From Bifidobacterium sp. B4142 (GTDB lineage: Bacteria; Actinomycetota; Actinomycetes; Actinomycetales; Bifidobacteriaceae): 64,000 nucleotides of DNA. The position numbers and the translations under genes are program-made. Below the pieces are notes generated by a model. It had not been told where the DNA came from, made no database searches, and saw only the letters and a list, made by a program, of their open reading frames with translations. The first letter of the stretch is position 1. Every line of letters begins with the position of its first letter. Of the stretch, positions 46,613 to 55,581 are shown piece after piece. Location of the stretch: NCBI RefSeq assembly GCF_026537325.1, contig NZ_JAFNMJ010000001.1:248001-312000 (forward strand), given 5' to 3'.

Positions 46613-46641
46613 TTGACGGCTGCAGCTGACCTGTGTACTAT
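46613..46641 (+). promoter_or_regulatory. Promoter of rplJL
   Basis: TTGACG (46613-46618) and TACTAT (46636-46641) are separated by 17 bp, a near-consensus housekeeping promoter, about 190 nt before the rplJ start. Confidence 0.8.
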
Positions 46642-46647
46642 TGCCCC

Positions 46648-46830
46648 TTGCATACCAAAGACCGTTGGTCGGGACCCTTGGGTCTCCTAAGTTCGGTTGA
46701 TCGAGCCAGCACAGGTTGAGTTTCAAATCGGTCCTTGCGACTTGTTTTCTGCTCTGCCTGTCGGCAGGGCTTTCTATTTGCCTGTCATGCTCAGTCGTCC
46801 GGCTCCCTCCAGAGGTCTGTCTAGGAAGGA
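46648..46830 (+). ncRNA. Ribosomal protein L10 leader (autoregulatory mRNA region)
   Basis: The long 5' untranslated region between the promoter and rplJ is typical of the L10 leader, where L10-(L12)4 binds and represses translation. A folded region (TTGGTCGGGACCCTTGGGTC and CCTGTCGGCAGG) is visible before the AGGAAGGA ribosome site. Identification rests on position and length; the exact kink-turn was not modelled. Confidence 0.55.
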
Positions 46831-46835
46831 ACGCC

Positions 46836-47357
46836 ATGAAAAGGCCCGAAAAGGAAGAGGCTGTCGCCAGGCTGACGGACAAGTTCCGTGACGCCGATGC
46901 CATCATCCTCACCGAGTACCGCGGGCTCAGTGTTCCGCAGGTCGCCGATCTGCGAAACAAGCTAGGCCGCGATACTTCCTACAACGTGGCGAAGAACACG
47001 CTAGCCCGGATTGCGGCCAAAGAGGCTGGAATCAAGGGTCTCGATGAGATGCTTGCCGGCCCCTGCGCCATCACCTTCGTCAAAGGTGATTACGTCGATG
47101 CCGCCAAGACGTTGCGTGATTTCGCCAAGGACAACCCGGCACTGATTGTCAAGGGCGGCTTCATTGATGGAGCTGTCGCTGACGCGGATGCCATGGAGAA
47201 AATCGCGGATCTGGAATCCCGCGATGTTCTGCTCTCCCGGATGGCCGGCGCGCTCAAGGGCACCATGTCCAAGGCCGCCAACCTGTTCGTCGCTGTGCCT
47301 ACCAAGGCCGTGCGCACGTTCGACGCCCTGCGCGAGAAGCAGGAAAAGGCCGCCTGA
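46836..47357 (+). CDS. rplJ: 50S ribosomal protein L10
   Basis: A 173-residue protein forming the base of the L7/L12 stalk. It starts MKRPEKEEAVARLTDKFRDA, and contains TEYRGLSVPQVADLRNKL and YNVAKNTLARIAAKEAG, then the C-terminal helix that binds L12 dimers. ATG 46836 has AGGAAGGA upstream; in-frame codons before it lie in the leader. rplL follows after 99 bp. Confidence 0.97.
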   Translation: MKRPEKEEAVARLTDKFRDADAIILTEYRGLSVPQVADLRNKLGRDTSYNVAKNTLARIAAKEAGIKGLDEMLAGPCAITFVKGDYVDAAKTLRDFAKDNPALIVKGGFIDGAVADADAMEKIADLESRDVLLSRMAGALKGTMSKAANLFVAVPTKAVRTFDALREKQEKAA

Positions 47358-47456
47358 GTCCACGGCCATTGGCCCGGATTCATACGGTAAGCATAAAAAG
47401 ATGTTCGGTGATCGGTCTACCAGAATGCCGGTCGCCACAAATGAAAGGAAGCCATT

Positions 47457-47837
47457 ATGGCCAAGCTCTCCGCTGACGAGCTCATCGACGCGTTCAAGGA
47501 AATGACTCTGGTCGAGCTGTCCGACTTCGTCAAGAAGTTCGAGGACGAGTTCGACGTCGAGGCCTCCGCCCCTGTGGCTGTGGCGGCTGCCGCCCCCGGT
47601 GCTGCTGCTCCGGCCGAGGAGGAGAAGACCGAGTTCGACGTCGTGCTCTCCGCCATCGGCGACAAGAAGATCCAGGTCATCAAGGCTGTCAAGGCCATCA
47701 CCAACCTGGGCCTGGCCGACGCCAAGGCTCTGGTCGACGGCGCCCCCAAGACCGTTCTGGAAGGTGCCAAGAAGGAGGATGCCGACAAGGCCAAGGCCCA
47801 GCTGGAAGAGGCCGGCGCGACCGTCGAGCTCAAGTAG
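47457..47837 (+). CDS. rplL: 50S ribosomal protein L7/L12
   Basis: A 126-residue acidic stalk protein that recruits translation GTPases. The N-terminal dimerisation domain ([20 protein letters not shown]), an Ala/Pro hinge ([20 protein letters not shown]) and the C-terminal factor-binding domain ([20 protein letters not shown] and LVDGAPKTV) are all present. Length is normal. AAGGAAG precedes the ATG. Confidence 0.98.
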   Translation: MAKLSADELIDAFKEMTLVELSDFVKKFEDEFDVEASAPVAVAAAAPGAAAPAEEEKTEFDVVLSAIGDKKIQVIKAVKAITNLGLADAKALVDGAPKTVLEGAKKEDADKAKAQLEEAGATVELK

Positions 47838-48221
47838 TCATCGGCTCTTTCTGAGCCCTTGCATGCTGGAAAGCCCTGTGTCGTCACCGACGGCCCGGGG
47901 CTTTCCCATACCCTGGGGGATTGGTGTGCCTGTTGGGTCGGCCTTGGACCAAACGATTATGAGTCGTTTGCTATCCGCACAAGAGTGGATCGAAGTGTCT
48001 GAATTGATTCATGGCAGGCAATGAGCCACCTGCCGTTTACCACAATCAGACCTGCAGATACTCCCGATCCGGACGGCTCCAAGAGGTGCGCTATGCCTGC
48101 GAGCCTCTCATGTGTCCTTTATCAGGTAATTCGGCACGCAATCAATCCTATCTCTGGGTTTCATGACAGAATAGGCGGTAGTACCGAGTGAAGGCGGCTG
48201 CAGATTTGGGAGGTCGAAAAC
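47838..48221 (+). other. Intergenic region after rplL
   Basis: Contains a hairpin GGAAAGCCC (47868-47876) with GGGCTTTCC (47898-47906), which probably ends the rplJL transcript although no T run follows. The rest must include the promoter of the FHA gene, but no convincing -35/-10 pair was found. No gene was seen. Confidence 0.5.
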
Positions 48222-49787
48222 GTGAGTGACGATCGGCGACCGGGGCAGGTGTGGATAATCAAGTTCAATGGGGCGGAAGAGACCCGGCTCAAGCCTGGCG
48301 AGACCGTCGAGATTGGCCGCAAGCCCCTGCGTCCGCTGGCCGATGACGGTCGGCGCCGTCTGGAGGTGCCCGATCAGACTAAATCCATGTCCAAACGACA
48401 TGCCATTTTTTCCGTTGACCAGGACGGTCTGGCCACCCTGCGCGATATGGGTTCCACCAACGGCTCCTATCTGATCCAGTCAGACGGCTCCCTGGTCAGG
48501 CTGCCTGTGGACGCCGCCTTCCCCCTATCCAGCAGCTCGGCTCGCTTCCAGTTCGGTGATGTCCCCGTCGACTTCGTGCGCATCAACAATCCCGAAGAGG
48601 ATACGACCAATCCCTCGCCCCAGGTGCCTGACCTCTTCTCATACTCCACACAGCCCCGGGGCATGGTGGAGCCTGATGCGGCTGAAATGTCTGTCGATGA
48701 CATTCTGGACATGCGCGCCGGCGAGCCCACTGGCATCTTCAAGGCCGACGGGGTTCGCAACCGGGTCACTGCCCTTCACGATATGGCCTTGGGCGCTGCC
48801 AAGACAGCCGATTCTTCCCCAGAGGCCGGCGGCGCTTCACCAGATCGTCCCAGGAATGCCCCAGCCACTCGCGGTTCGGAGGGCAATCCGTCGTCGACTT
48901 TCTCAGGTAGGCCGGAACCAGCAGATTCCCGAGGCCCGCAAGTTCGGTATTCTGACAATGCTGATTCAGCCGAGCATGGCCAGACCGACAGGAGACCGGC
49001 CGATGTCGGTTCGGCTGAGGGCCAGGAATCATACCCTCGCGGAGCCCATTCCGACCAGCCGGATGATGGAGTATTCGAGGACCGCGAAGGTGGCCGGCGT
49101 GGTGGCGATGCTCGCCAGCCTCTGCCATGGCAGGAACGCGAATCCGAGCAGAGTCTTCCCTTGGTCGGTACTCGGGAGGAGGATAGCCAGCCGGTCGATC
49201 GCGATCTTTTCGCTGATGCTCGTCGTTCCCGTTCCGCTGAATCGGCCCCCGATCAGGATCGCTATGACCAGGATGCTCGCGATGATCGCCGTCATCGTGA
49301 TGATCGCGCAGTTTCCGGCCGCAGGGGTTATGCAGATGGTCAATCTCGGCAAGGCCGGGTGAGCGAAGCGGACACGGGCCAGGGATTCACTCCACTGGGG
49401 GCCGTAGAGCTGGCCCGCCTTTCCAAGAAGGAGTCAGATCAGGATCGACGTCCTCAGCCAGCGGATCAGCCGGATGATGACCAGCGGTATCAGCCTGCTT
49501 TCGAGCCTGGATCCGTTTTTGAGCGGGTTTCCAAGGGTGACTATGACCGTGGTCAGGAGGCCATCGAGGTGGATGGGATGAGCTCCGATGATGCCAAACG
49601 CACCGGGGATTTCGCCCTGCAGTTCGCCATGGCCAAGCATCGCCAGTTGCTGCCCTTCCTGGCGATGAATCCGGCCCTCTATGATGATCTGTACGCCTGG
49701 TTGGAGGCTCAGGGCGACCAGGACATCGACGCGGCCCTGCGTAACAATGACGGGTATCACGAATATCTGAACGCCGTGCGGAAGTGA
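48222..49787 (+). CDS. FHA-domain protein with variant leucine-rich C-terminal segment
   Basis: A 521-residue cytosolic protein. Residues about 25-115 form an FHA phosphothreonine-binding domain: EIGRKPL, the key SMSKRHAIF and GSTNGSYL. A long hydrophilic, Asp/Arg/Ser-rich disordered region (about 125-450) follows, and the last about 65 residues are helical (AKHRQLLPFLAMNPALYDDL, YAWLEAQGD), resembling variant leucine-rich repeats of actinobacterial proteins. GTG 48222 follows GGGAGG. Its stop overlaps the start of the next gene, the helicase-like protein, so the two are coupled. A signalling adaptor under Ser/Thr kinase control is a reasonable inference. Confidence 0.85.
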   Translation: MSDDRRPGQVWIIKFNGAEETRLKPGETVEIGRKPLRPLADDGRRRLEVPDQTKSMSKRHAIFSVDQDGLATLRDMGSTNGSYLIQSDGSLVRLPVDAAFPLSSSSARFQFGDVPVDFVRINNPEEDTTNPSPQVPDLFSYSTQPRGMVEPDAAEMSVDDILDMRAGEPTGIFKADGVRNRVTALHDMALGAAKTADSSPEAGGASPDRPRNAPATRGSEGNPSSTFSGRPEPADSRGPQVRYSDNADSAEHGQTDRRPADVGSAEGQESYPRGAHSDQPDDGVFEDREGGRRGGDARQPLPWQERESEQSLPLVGTREEDSQPVDRDLFADARRSRSAESAPDQDRYDQDARDDRRHRDDRAVSGRRGYADGQSRQGRVSEADTGQGFTPLGAVELARLSKKESDQDRRPQPADQPDDDQRYQPAFEPGSVFERVSKGDYDRGQEAIEVDGMSSDDAKRTGDFALQFAMAKHRQLLPFLAMNPALYDDLYAWLEAQGDQDIDAALRNNDGYHEYLNAVRK

Positions 49788-52700
49788 GTGGACGGATGAG
49801 CGAGACGGTAATGAGCACCGGTGGATCGGAAGAGGACAAACGGGCTGATGCACAGGCATCAGCGGCTGGGTCCTCCTCCGAGCGTGCGGCAGAAGAGGTC
49901 AAGGCTCCGTTGACTCCCCTGGAGCGAATCCGGGGATGGCGCCAGGACTATCAGAACCAGGTGGGACTGACTCCCTTGGAGAATGTGTCGCAGCTGGCCG
50001 CGCAGATGGATCTGACGCACGCGCATCCTTCCGGGATTGCCCAGCTTTTCGCCAGCGGCCAGGTTCATCTGGATGCGCTTTTCCGGGATCGCGGCATGCT
50101 GCGTGCGGCTCACCGTCGTATGGAGCGGGTTCTGGATGATCAGGCTGCCAAGGAGCGTGCCAGCGGTTTCGCCCAGCTCTCCATGGTGGTGGGGGTGGCT
50201 GCCTGGCAGGGGCGCGACATGCCCGTACTGCTCTATCCCGTGCGCATCGATGAGAGCACACAGGGGGCATCCAGGGCCTCTATCAGATTCACAGGCAAGG
50301 TGGATCTTAATCCTGCTTTGATCTCGGCCATGCGCGAGCGGGGCATCACCCTGGATCCGGATCGTCTGTTTTCCGCCTCCCATTATCAGGGCGGCACACC
50401 TGAAACCTCGTCGCTTTTCAAGGACATGACGGCCCTGATCACGCCGCATATCAGCGACTTCACCATTGGGCGGAAAATCGTTCTGGGGTGCTTTATTGAG
50501 CCATCGGCACAGCTGTTGGGCGAGAGCCTGCGGATTCTGGACCGGATGACCGCTGGATCCACCGGCAACGATTTGCTCGATGCCCTAGCTGGCGACCAGG
50601 CAGCCTCCGAGCGGCTCAAGGGCGGACCAGTGCCCGACTACAGCCCCTTCGATGCTGACCCTCACAGCGAGTTTGAGGCTGGAGATGTGGACAACCGGGT
50701 CCGTTATGCCGCCCAGCTGGTGGCGACCGGGCACAGCGTGCTTGTGGATGAGCAGACCGGCCGTCACAGCGCCGATGATGCCCTGGCCATCGCCTCGCGC
50801 TGCGTCACCGCCGGCAGGACCGTGCTCTATGTGCCCTGCGTGGTGGAGGAGAAGCGGCGTTTCCAGCATCGTTTGGATGCCGCTGGGATGGCTGACATGG
50901 CCCTTGATCTGACCGACGACCAACTGGGCAGGATCCTGGACCAACGACTGATCGATGCAGTGGGGTTCAAACCCGGCAAGTCCAGCGAGCATTTTGATCA
51001 GGTGGCTGACGAGCTTGTGGGTGTCCGCTCCCGACTGACCCGCTACCTGGGCGATTTGCATGGGGTGGATTCCAGTTGGGGGGTTTCGGCCTACCAGACC
51101 ATTCAGAATCTGGCCAACATTGCCAATATGCCTACGCATCCTGCCACCCGTGTCCGTCTGGGCGCGGCCACGGCCCACAACCTGCAGCCCGAGCTGGATA
51201 CGTGGGCGGACAAGCTGGAGAGGGCTGCCGAGCTGGGCGAATTCGTCATCGGTCCCCAGGACACCCCCTGGTACGGCGCCACCCTGGTCAGCGAGAACGA
51301 GGCTGTGGACGCTTACTCCCGCGTGGTTCGTCTTCTGCAGCGGCTTCTGCCGGACACCCGTGAGCAGGTCAAATCCACTGTAGAGACCTGCGGATTCCCT
51401 GTGCCGGCCACCGTCAAGGATTGGGGGCGGCAGGTGGTGGTCCTCAAGAACCTGCGCCGGGTCCTGGATGTCTTCCAGCCCTCCATCTTCGAGCGTGACA
51501 TCCCCGCCATGATCGAGGCCACCAAGTCCAAGGCCGATCGCAAGGCCAATGGCACCAATCTGGGATTCTGGGAACGTAGACGTCTGGTCAAGGAGGCCAA
51601 GAGCCTGCTCAGGCCCGGTGCCCAGGTCGAGGATCTGCATGAGTCGCTGGTGGTGGTCTCCAAGCAGGCCGAGCAGTGGCGGACCTTCGTCCCTCACGGT
51701 GGCTGGCCGGTCCTACCGCCCAAACTGGACGTCATCATCGACACGCAGGAATCCCTGATCCGCGACATGACAGCTCTGGACACCGTCTTGGATTCGACTC
51801 CGGCAGGCGGCGATCTGGAGACCATGGACTTCAACAAGGTGGAGGAGCGGCTCAAGGCGCTCTTTGACGACCATACAGCCTTGGATACCTTGCCCGAGCG
51901 CTGCGCTTTGGAGGGTGAATTCAGCGAGGCAGGGCTGCAGGACCTGGTCCAGGACCTGCGCAACCGTCAGGTTGAAGGCAAGGCGGTACGGGCCGAGCTG
52001 CAACTGGCCTGGTGGACCACGGTCTTCGATGACATCATGCGCTCCTCGCAGATCATCTCCAACCAGGATGGTTCCGCCCTGTCCAACGCAGCCGACCGTT
52101 TCAGCCAGGTGGATGCCCAGCATGTGGCCAGCGTAGGGCCCATGGTTGCCCAAGAGAGCGAAAAGCGTCTGTCTGAGCTGCTCTTTTCGCGCACCCAGGA
52201 GGCCAATCAGCTGCACACTATGCTGGCCGGCAACCTCGGTGCCTCCCTTGCGGTCTTCCAACAGGCCCACCCTGGCATACTGTCGGCGGCCAAGCCCATC
52301 ATCATCGCGACTCCGGCCACGTTGGCAACGAGGACCAATCCGACACAGCTGGCCGACACGGTCATCATCGATGCCGGGGCCCATATGCCTTCCATCCAGG
52401 TGCTGACTGTGCTGGCTCGGGCACGGCAGGTGGCGGTCATCGCCCACCGGCCTACCATCACTTCGGATGGCCTTCTGCAATTGATCGACCATCTGGTCCC
52501 GGTCACCGTCAAAGCCCGCCCCTCACGCCGCTCGACTCGGTTAGGCGCCTTCCTGAAGGATCACGGCTATGGGGATCTGTCGGCACCTGTCCCCGATTGT
52601 CGGGAACCTGGCAGGGTTACCCTGACCAGGGTGGAGGGCGCTGGCGTCCCAGTCATGGCCACCGGTCTGGTCGAGTCCAGTCAACAGGAGGTCGCTGCCG

Positions 52701-53503
52701 TTGTCGACATGCTCAAGCGCAGGGCAGGATCCTTCTCCCTGGTGCCGAACAGTTATCTGCTGACTGTGGTCACCCTGTCGGCAACCCATCGTTCCCGGCT
52801 AGGTGCCGAACTCAAATCGGCAGCAGCCAAGGACAGGGTTTTTGCCAAGTTCCTGCGGCATGTACGCATCGTCGGCATTGACGAGGTTTGTGGTGCTCGA
52901 GCCACGGATGTAATCCTCACTCTGGGCTTTGCCAAAACCACCCACGGTCGTCTCCTGCAGCAGTTCGGCGATCTGGAAGGCGAAGGGGGCAAGGGCATGC
53001 TGCTGGATGCTCTTGTTCTGCCGGATCGGAATCTGGACATCGTCGCGGCATTTTCCGCCGAGGATCTGGAGGACGACCGCCTTCACCAGCCCGGGCCGCG
53101 TCTGCTCAAGGATCTGCTGACCTGGGCTGAGCACCCTGATGCGGAACCGGTCCGACCTGAGCAGGCCGAGCAGTCCACCAATGTGCTCTTCCGGGATCTG
53201 GCCCAGCGGCTGCGGACCCGGGGACTGGATGTAGCCCTGGATTACGGGTACGACCAGGCGCCCAGAATTCCGCTGGTGGTCGGGCTCAAGAACAAGCCCT
53301 ATGCTTTGGCGGTGCTGACAGACGACGCCGAGTTCATGCATACCCAGTCCACCCGGGAACGACACCGTTTCACCACCGAGGACCTGCAGTATCTCGGATG
53401 GTCGGTTATGACCGTCTGGAGCGTTTCGGCCTTTGTCAACCCTGACAAAGAAGCCGACAGGATCGTCGCTCGCCTTGCCGATATCTACCAGCAGGCGCGT
53501 TAA
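49784..53503 (+). CDS. Large SF1-helicase-like protein with degenerate Walker motifs
   Basis: A 1239-residue protein. The N-terminal third (LTPLERIRGWRQDYQN ... ASGFAQLSMVVGVAAWQGRD ... MPVLLYPVRI) matches the layout of a large actinobacterial helicase-like family. The Walker A place (about residue 320) reads VLVDEQTGRHSADDALAIA, lacking the GKT of an NTPase, although followed by AGRTVLYV as in helicases. The Walker B place (about residue 860) reads VIIDAGAHMPS instead of VIIDEA, and the motif III place AVIAHRPT lacks GDxxQ. The C-terminus RFTTEDLQYLGWSVMTVWS with NPDKEADRIV resembles the nuclease-like tail of DUF4011/DUF3320-type helicases. ATP hydrolysis therefore looks unlikely. Start GTG 49784 overlaps the FHA gene stop; ATG 49796 is an alternative. 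Confidence 0.75.
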   Translation: MSGRMSETVMSTGGSEEDKRADAQASAAGSSSERAAEEVKAPLTPLERIRGWRQDYQNQVGLTPLENVSQLAAQMDLTHAHPSGIAQLFASGQVHLDALFRDRGMLRAAHRRMERVLDDQAAKERASGFAQLSMVVGVAAWQGRDMPVLLYPVRIDESTQGASRASIRFTGKVDLNPALISAMRERGITLDPDRLFSASHYQGGTPETSSLFKDMTALITPHISDFTIGRKIVLGCFIEPSAQLLGESLRILDRMTAGSTGNDLLDALAGDQAASERLKGGPVPDYSPFDADPHSEFEAGDVDNRVRYAAQLVATGHSVLVDEQTGRHSADDALAIASRCVTAGRTVLYVPCVVEEKRRFQHRLDAAGMADMALDLTDDQLGRILDQRLIDAVGFKPGKSSEHFDQVADELVGVRSRLTRYLGDLHGVDSSWGVSAYQTIQNLANIANMPTHPATRVRLGAATAHNLQPELDTWADKLERAAELGEFVIGPQDTPWYGATLVSENEAVDAYSRVVRLLQRLLPDTREQVKSTVETCGFPVPATVKDWGRQVVVLKNLRRVLDVFQPSIFERDIPAMIEATKSKADRKANGTNLGFWERRRLVKEAKSLLRPGAQVEDLHESLVVVSKQAEQWRTFVPHGGWPVLPPKLDVIIDTQESLIRDMTALDTVLDSTPAGGDLETMDFNKVEERLKALFDDHTALDTLPERCALEGEFSEAGLQDLVQDLRNRQVEGKAVRAELQLAWWTTVFDDIMRSSQIISNQDGSALSNAADRFSQVDAQHVASVGPMVAQESEKRLSELLFSRTQEANQLHTMLAGNLGASLAVFQQAHPGILSAAKPIIIATPATLATRTNPTQLADTVIIDAGAHMPSIQVLTVLARARQVAVIAHRPTITSDGLLQLIDHLVPVTVKARPSRRSTRLGAFLKDHGYGDLSAPVPDCREPGRVTLTRVEGAGVPVMATGLVESSQQEVAAVVDMLKRRAGSFSLVPNSYLLTVVTLSATHRSRLGAELKSAAAKDRVFAKFLRHVRIVGIDEVCGARATDVILTLGFAKTTHGRLLQQFGDLEGEGGKGMLLDALVLPDRNLDIVAAFSAEDLEDDRLHQPGPRLLKDLLTWAEHPDAEPVRPEQAEQSTNVLFRDLAQRLRTRGLDVALDYGYDQAPRIPLVVGLKNKPYALAVLTDDAEFMHTQSTRERHRFTTEDLQYLGWSVMTVWSVSAFVNPDKEADRIVARLADIYQQAR

Positions 53504-53748
53504 TGGCGAAGGATGATCAGCCAGAACGCGGGAAGCAGACCGGTGAGCCCAGTGAGCCTGCAACTTCGCGCCCGCGTCGGCATCACCGGGTGGTTCGCCC
53601 AGGCAGGGAACGGTTCGATGTTGATGGCACCGAGGAAGATCCTCAGGACCGGGTCTGCGCGCAGGATCGTCTTGACGGGGATGACCGGAGGATCCTGGGC
53701 GAGCTGCCTCCGCATTGGGGGCTCTTCCCCAATGAGCGCGGCGACTGA
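53503..53748 (+). CDS. Small charged protein coupled to the helicase-like gene
   Basis: An 81-residue, highly hydrophilic protein (AKDDQPERGKQTGEPSEP; RRHHRVVRPGRERFDVDG) with a short conserved-looking C-terminus RILGELPPHWGLFPNERGD. The ATG overlaps the previous stop (TAATG), so it is probably translated by re-initiation. It is convergent with mscL 10 bp away. Function is unknown; position suggests it belongs with the FHA/helicase-like pair. Confidence 0.6.
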   Translation: MAKDDQPERGKQTGEPSEPATSRPRRHHRVVRPGRERFDVDGTEEDPQDRVCAQDRLDGDDRRILGELPPHWGLFPNERGD

Positions 53749-53757
53749 CCGCTGATC

Positions 53758-54285
53758 CTAATCCTGACCCTTGGGCAGTTCGGTTCCATCCTGTTGCCTG
53801 TCTGTACCTGTTGACCGGTGGATATCGTCGGCGATCTGGCGAAGCAACTGCAGGCTCTGGTCTTGCGGGCTGGGTGCATTGGGCTGGTCCTTGATGTCCG
53901 AGGCCGCCCGGCTCAGTTGCCGTAGCTTGTTGATGGGCATGATGATGCAGAAGTAGACGGCGATGGCGATTAAGAGGAAGTTGAGCAGAGCCGTCAAAAT
54001 GGCGCCAAAGGAAATAGTGGCGTTCCGGTAGCTGATGGTCAGGAGTCCCGACAGGTCCGGTTTGCCGAAGATCATGGCGATCAGCGGGCTGATCAGATTG
54101 TTGACGATGGCGTTGACCACGCTGGTCACCGCCGAACCCATGACCACGCCCACGGCCATATCCACCATGGATCCGCGCGAGATGAACTGCTTGAACTCGC
54201 CCAGCACGCCCTTGTTGCTGATCTGTGAGATTTTGTGGACTGCTTCGGCGGTATCCTTGGCCGCCACCTGATTGATCGAGGCCAT
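53758..54285 (-). CDS. mscL: Large-conductance mechanosensitive channel
   Basis: A 175-residue pentameric channel that releases solutes on hypo-osmotic shock. After a polar N-terminal extension (about 30 residues) comes the family core FKQFISRGSMVDMAVGVVMG (first helix), the periplasmic loop, and the second helix ILTALLNFLLIAIAVYFCII. The C-terminal part is Gln/Asp/Pro rich and longer than usual. ATG 54285 was chosen for the AAGGA upstream; an in-frame ATG lies at 54381. Confidence 0.93.
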   Translation of the reverse strand: MASINQVAAKDTAEAVHKISQISNKGVLGEFKQFISRGSMVDMAVGVVMGSAVTSVVNAIVNNLISPLIAMIFGKPDLSGLLTISYRNATISFGAILTALLNFLLIAIAVYFCIIMPINKLRQLSRAASDIKDQPNAPSPQDQSLQLLRQIADDIHRSTGTDRQQDGTELPKGQD

Positions 54286-54383
54286 CCTGCATCCTTCCGT
54301 AGCTGATGTCAGGCATGGAACACCCATGCCTGCTTCTTCCTCCATTATCGCGGGCCCAGAATGGTTTCGGTTTTCCGACATGA

Positions 54384-55195
54384 TTAGAGAGTGTTGATGT
54401 GGGAGTGCTGTCGGGGCGGATGGCGATGACGGGGGTGGATGGATCCAGCGACAACAAGAGCAGAGCCTGACCAGCGTTCAGGGCGAAGACGGCCTGGGAT
54501 GCTTGCCGGACTTGGTCGCCCTCCCGTCCTTCCAGGTCGGATCGATCCCTGGGGATTGTCTGCGCCGGTTGTAGCGCCAGAGCTTTCTCGGCTATCATGC
54601 AGTTTCCGCTGCCTGAAGTTTGTCCGGAAGTCGGCGTCTGCAGGTCGCTGGCTTGCTGGCTATGGGGAAGCCCCGGCGTCCTATCAGAACCTGGTCGGTC
54701 TTGGGCGGGATGCGGGCTGGCGGCGGCTGGGCAGTTCCCTGAAGCCAGCAAACTCACCTGGTCGCCAGCCTGCAGGTTGCCCGGATCGTCGGCAAGGCGG
54801 ACCGTCACCGGGGTCGTTCCGGGTGGCTGTGCCGGTCTACTACTGATCATGGCCGTGGTCAGCGGTTGCCCCGAATGGACGCTGATCATCAGCCGCCGTC
54901 CGCGAACTTGTGCAAACGAAGAGATCAGGCCGGGCAGACCTTCCCTGCCATGCATGATCCGCGTTTCAACCAAGGCAGGTTCGATGGCTGATCCTCGTGC
55001 AATGGGTCGTGCGGCGACCAGTATAGACAGGCGGCCCTGGGCCTGGATCAGGATCTGCAAGGTGCAGAAAACTGCCAGCCCCAATGCCAGGGCGGTTCCC
55101 AGGCGCCTCAGCCGAAAAAGTCGTCGTCGGCGGGTCAGGGATCCGGTTGCCGCTGAAGGCTTACCCTTGTTGCTGAAAATGGAAAAATCGACCAT
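54384..55195 (-). CDS. SAF-domain membrane-anchored protein (CpaB/RcpC-like), stop codon apparently lost
   Basis: From ATG 55195 the protein begins MVDFSIFSNKGKPSAATG, has a basic stretch and one transmembrane helix (LGTALALGLAVFCTLQILI), then an SAF domain: ILVAARPIARGSAIEPALVE, TRIMHGREG, and SVHSGQPLTTAMI with VTVRLADDPGNLQAGDQVSL. Such proteins are exported pilus-assembly or envelope proteins. The likely C-terminus is SLDPSTPVIAIRPDS followed by PTSTL. In the present sequence the frame runs on past this point to 52799, across mscL and antisense to the helicase-like gene, because CTCTCTAA is read out of frame; two bases fewer would give CTC TAA at 54384. The 3' limit given is therefore an inference. 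Confidence 0.6.
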
Positions 55196-55267
55196 GCCCC
55201 CAGCCTGCCAGAAGCTTGGCCGACGTCAGGGTCTGCATGGTCGATGTGGTCGAATGTGCCTCTTGGT

Positions 55268-55480
55268 CTACTTGCTGCTTGTGGAGCTCGAAGAGGAGGA
55301 TGAGGCTCCATCGGTCCGGTAGAAGCCATGGCCCTTGAACTCGATGGGCACTGCGGAGAAGATCTTACGGACCTGCTGTTGCCCGCACTTGGGGCAGATG
55401 GTGATGGGTTCGTCGTTGAAGGACTGCTCCTTGGTGAAGTCGTATCCGCAGTTCTTGCAGCGATAATGATAGGTGGGCAC
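55268..55480 (-). CDS. FmdB-type zinc ribbon protein (Ruc-like)
   Basis: A 70-residue protein with one zinc ribbon made of two CxxC pairs (YHYRCKNCGYDFTKEQSF and ICPKCGQQQVRKIFS), ending in a Ser-rich disordered tail (GASSSSSSSTSS). Its position between the SAF gene and 5-formyl-THF cyclo-ligase matches Mycobacterium tuberculosis Rv0991c (Ruc), a redox-regulated chaperone of this family; the functional transfer is inference. GTG 55480 has GGAGGGAAAG upstream; the longer frame upstream is not needed. Confidence 0.85.
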   Translation of the reverse strand: MPTYHYRCKNCGYDFTKEQSFNDEPITICPKCGQQQVRKIFSAVPIEFKGHGFYRTDGASSSSSSSTSSK

Positions 55481-55581
55481 CGTTCTTTCCCTCCGCTGAT
55501 GGTCGGTTCGCGCGACGATTGGTTCAACACCCAATATCCTAGTGGTGGCTTCGACCAGAAGAATCGGTACCGGGCCTCTCG

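Noticed and set aside
52799-54383. Continuation of the SAF protein frame across mscL and the helicase-like gene
   Set aside because: No protein-like features or family blocks; the overlapping genes are well supported. It is probably read-through caused by loss of the stop.
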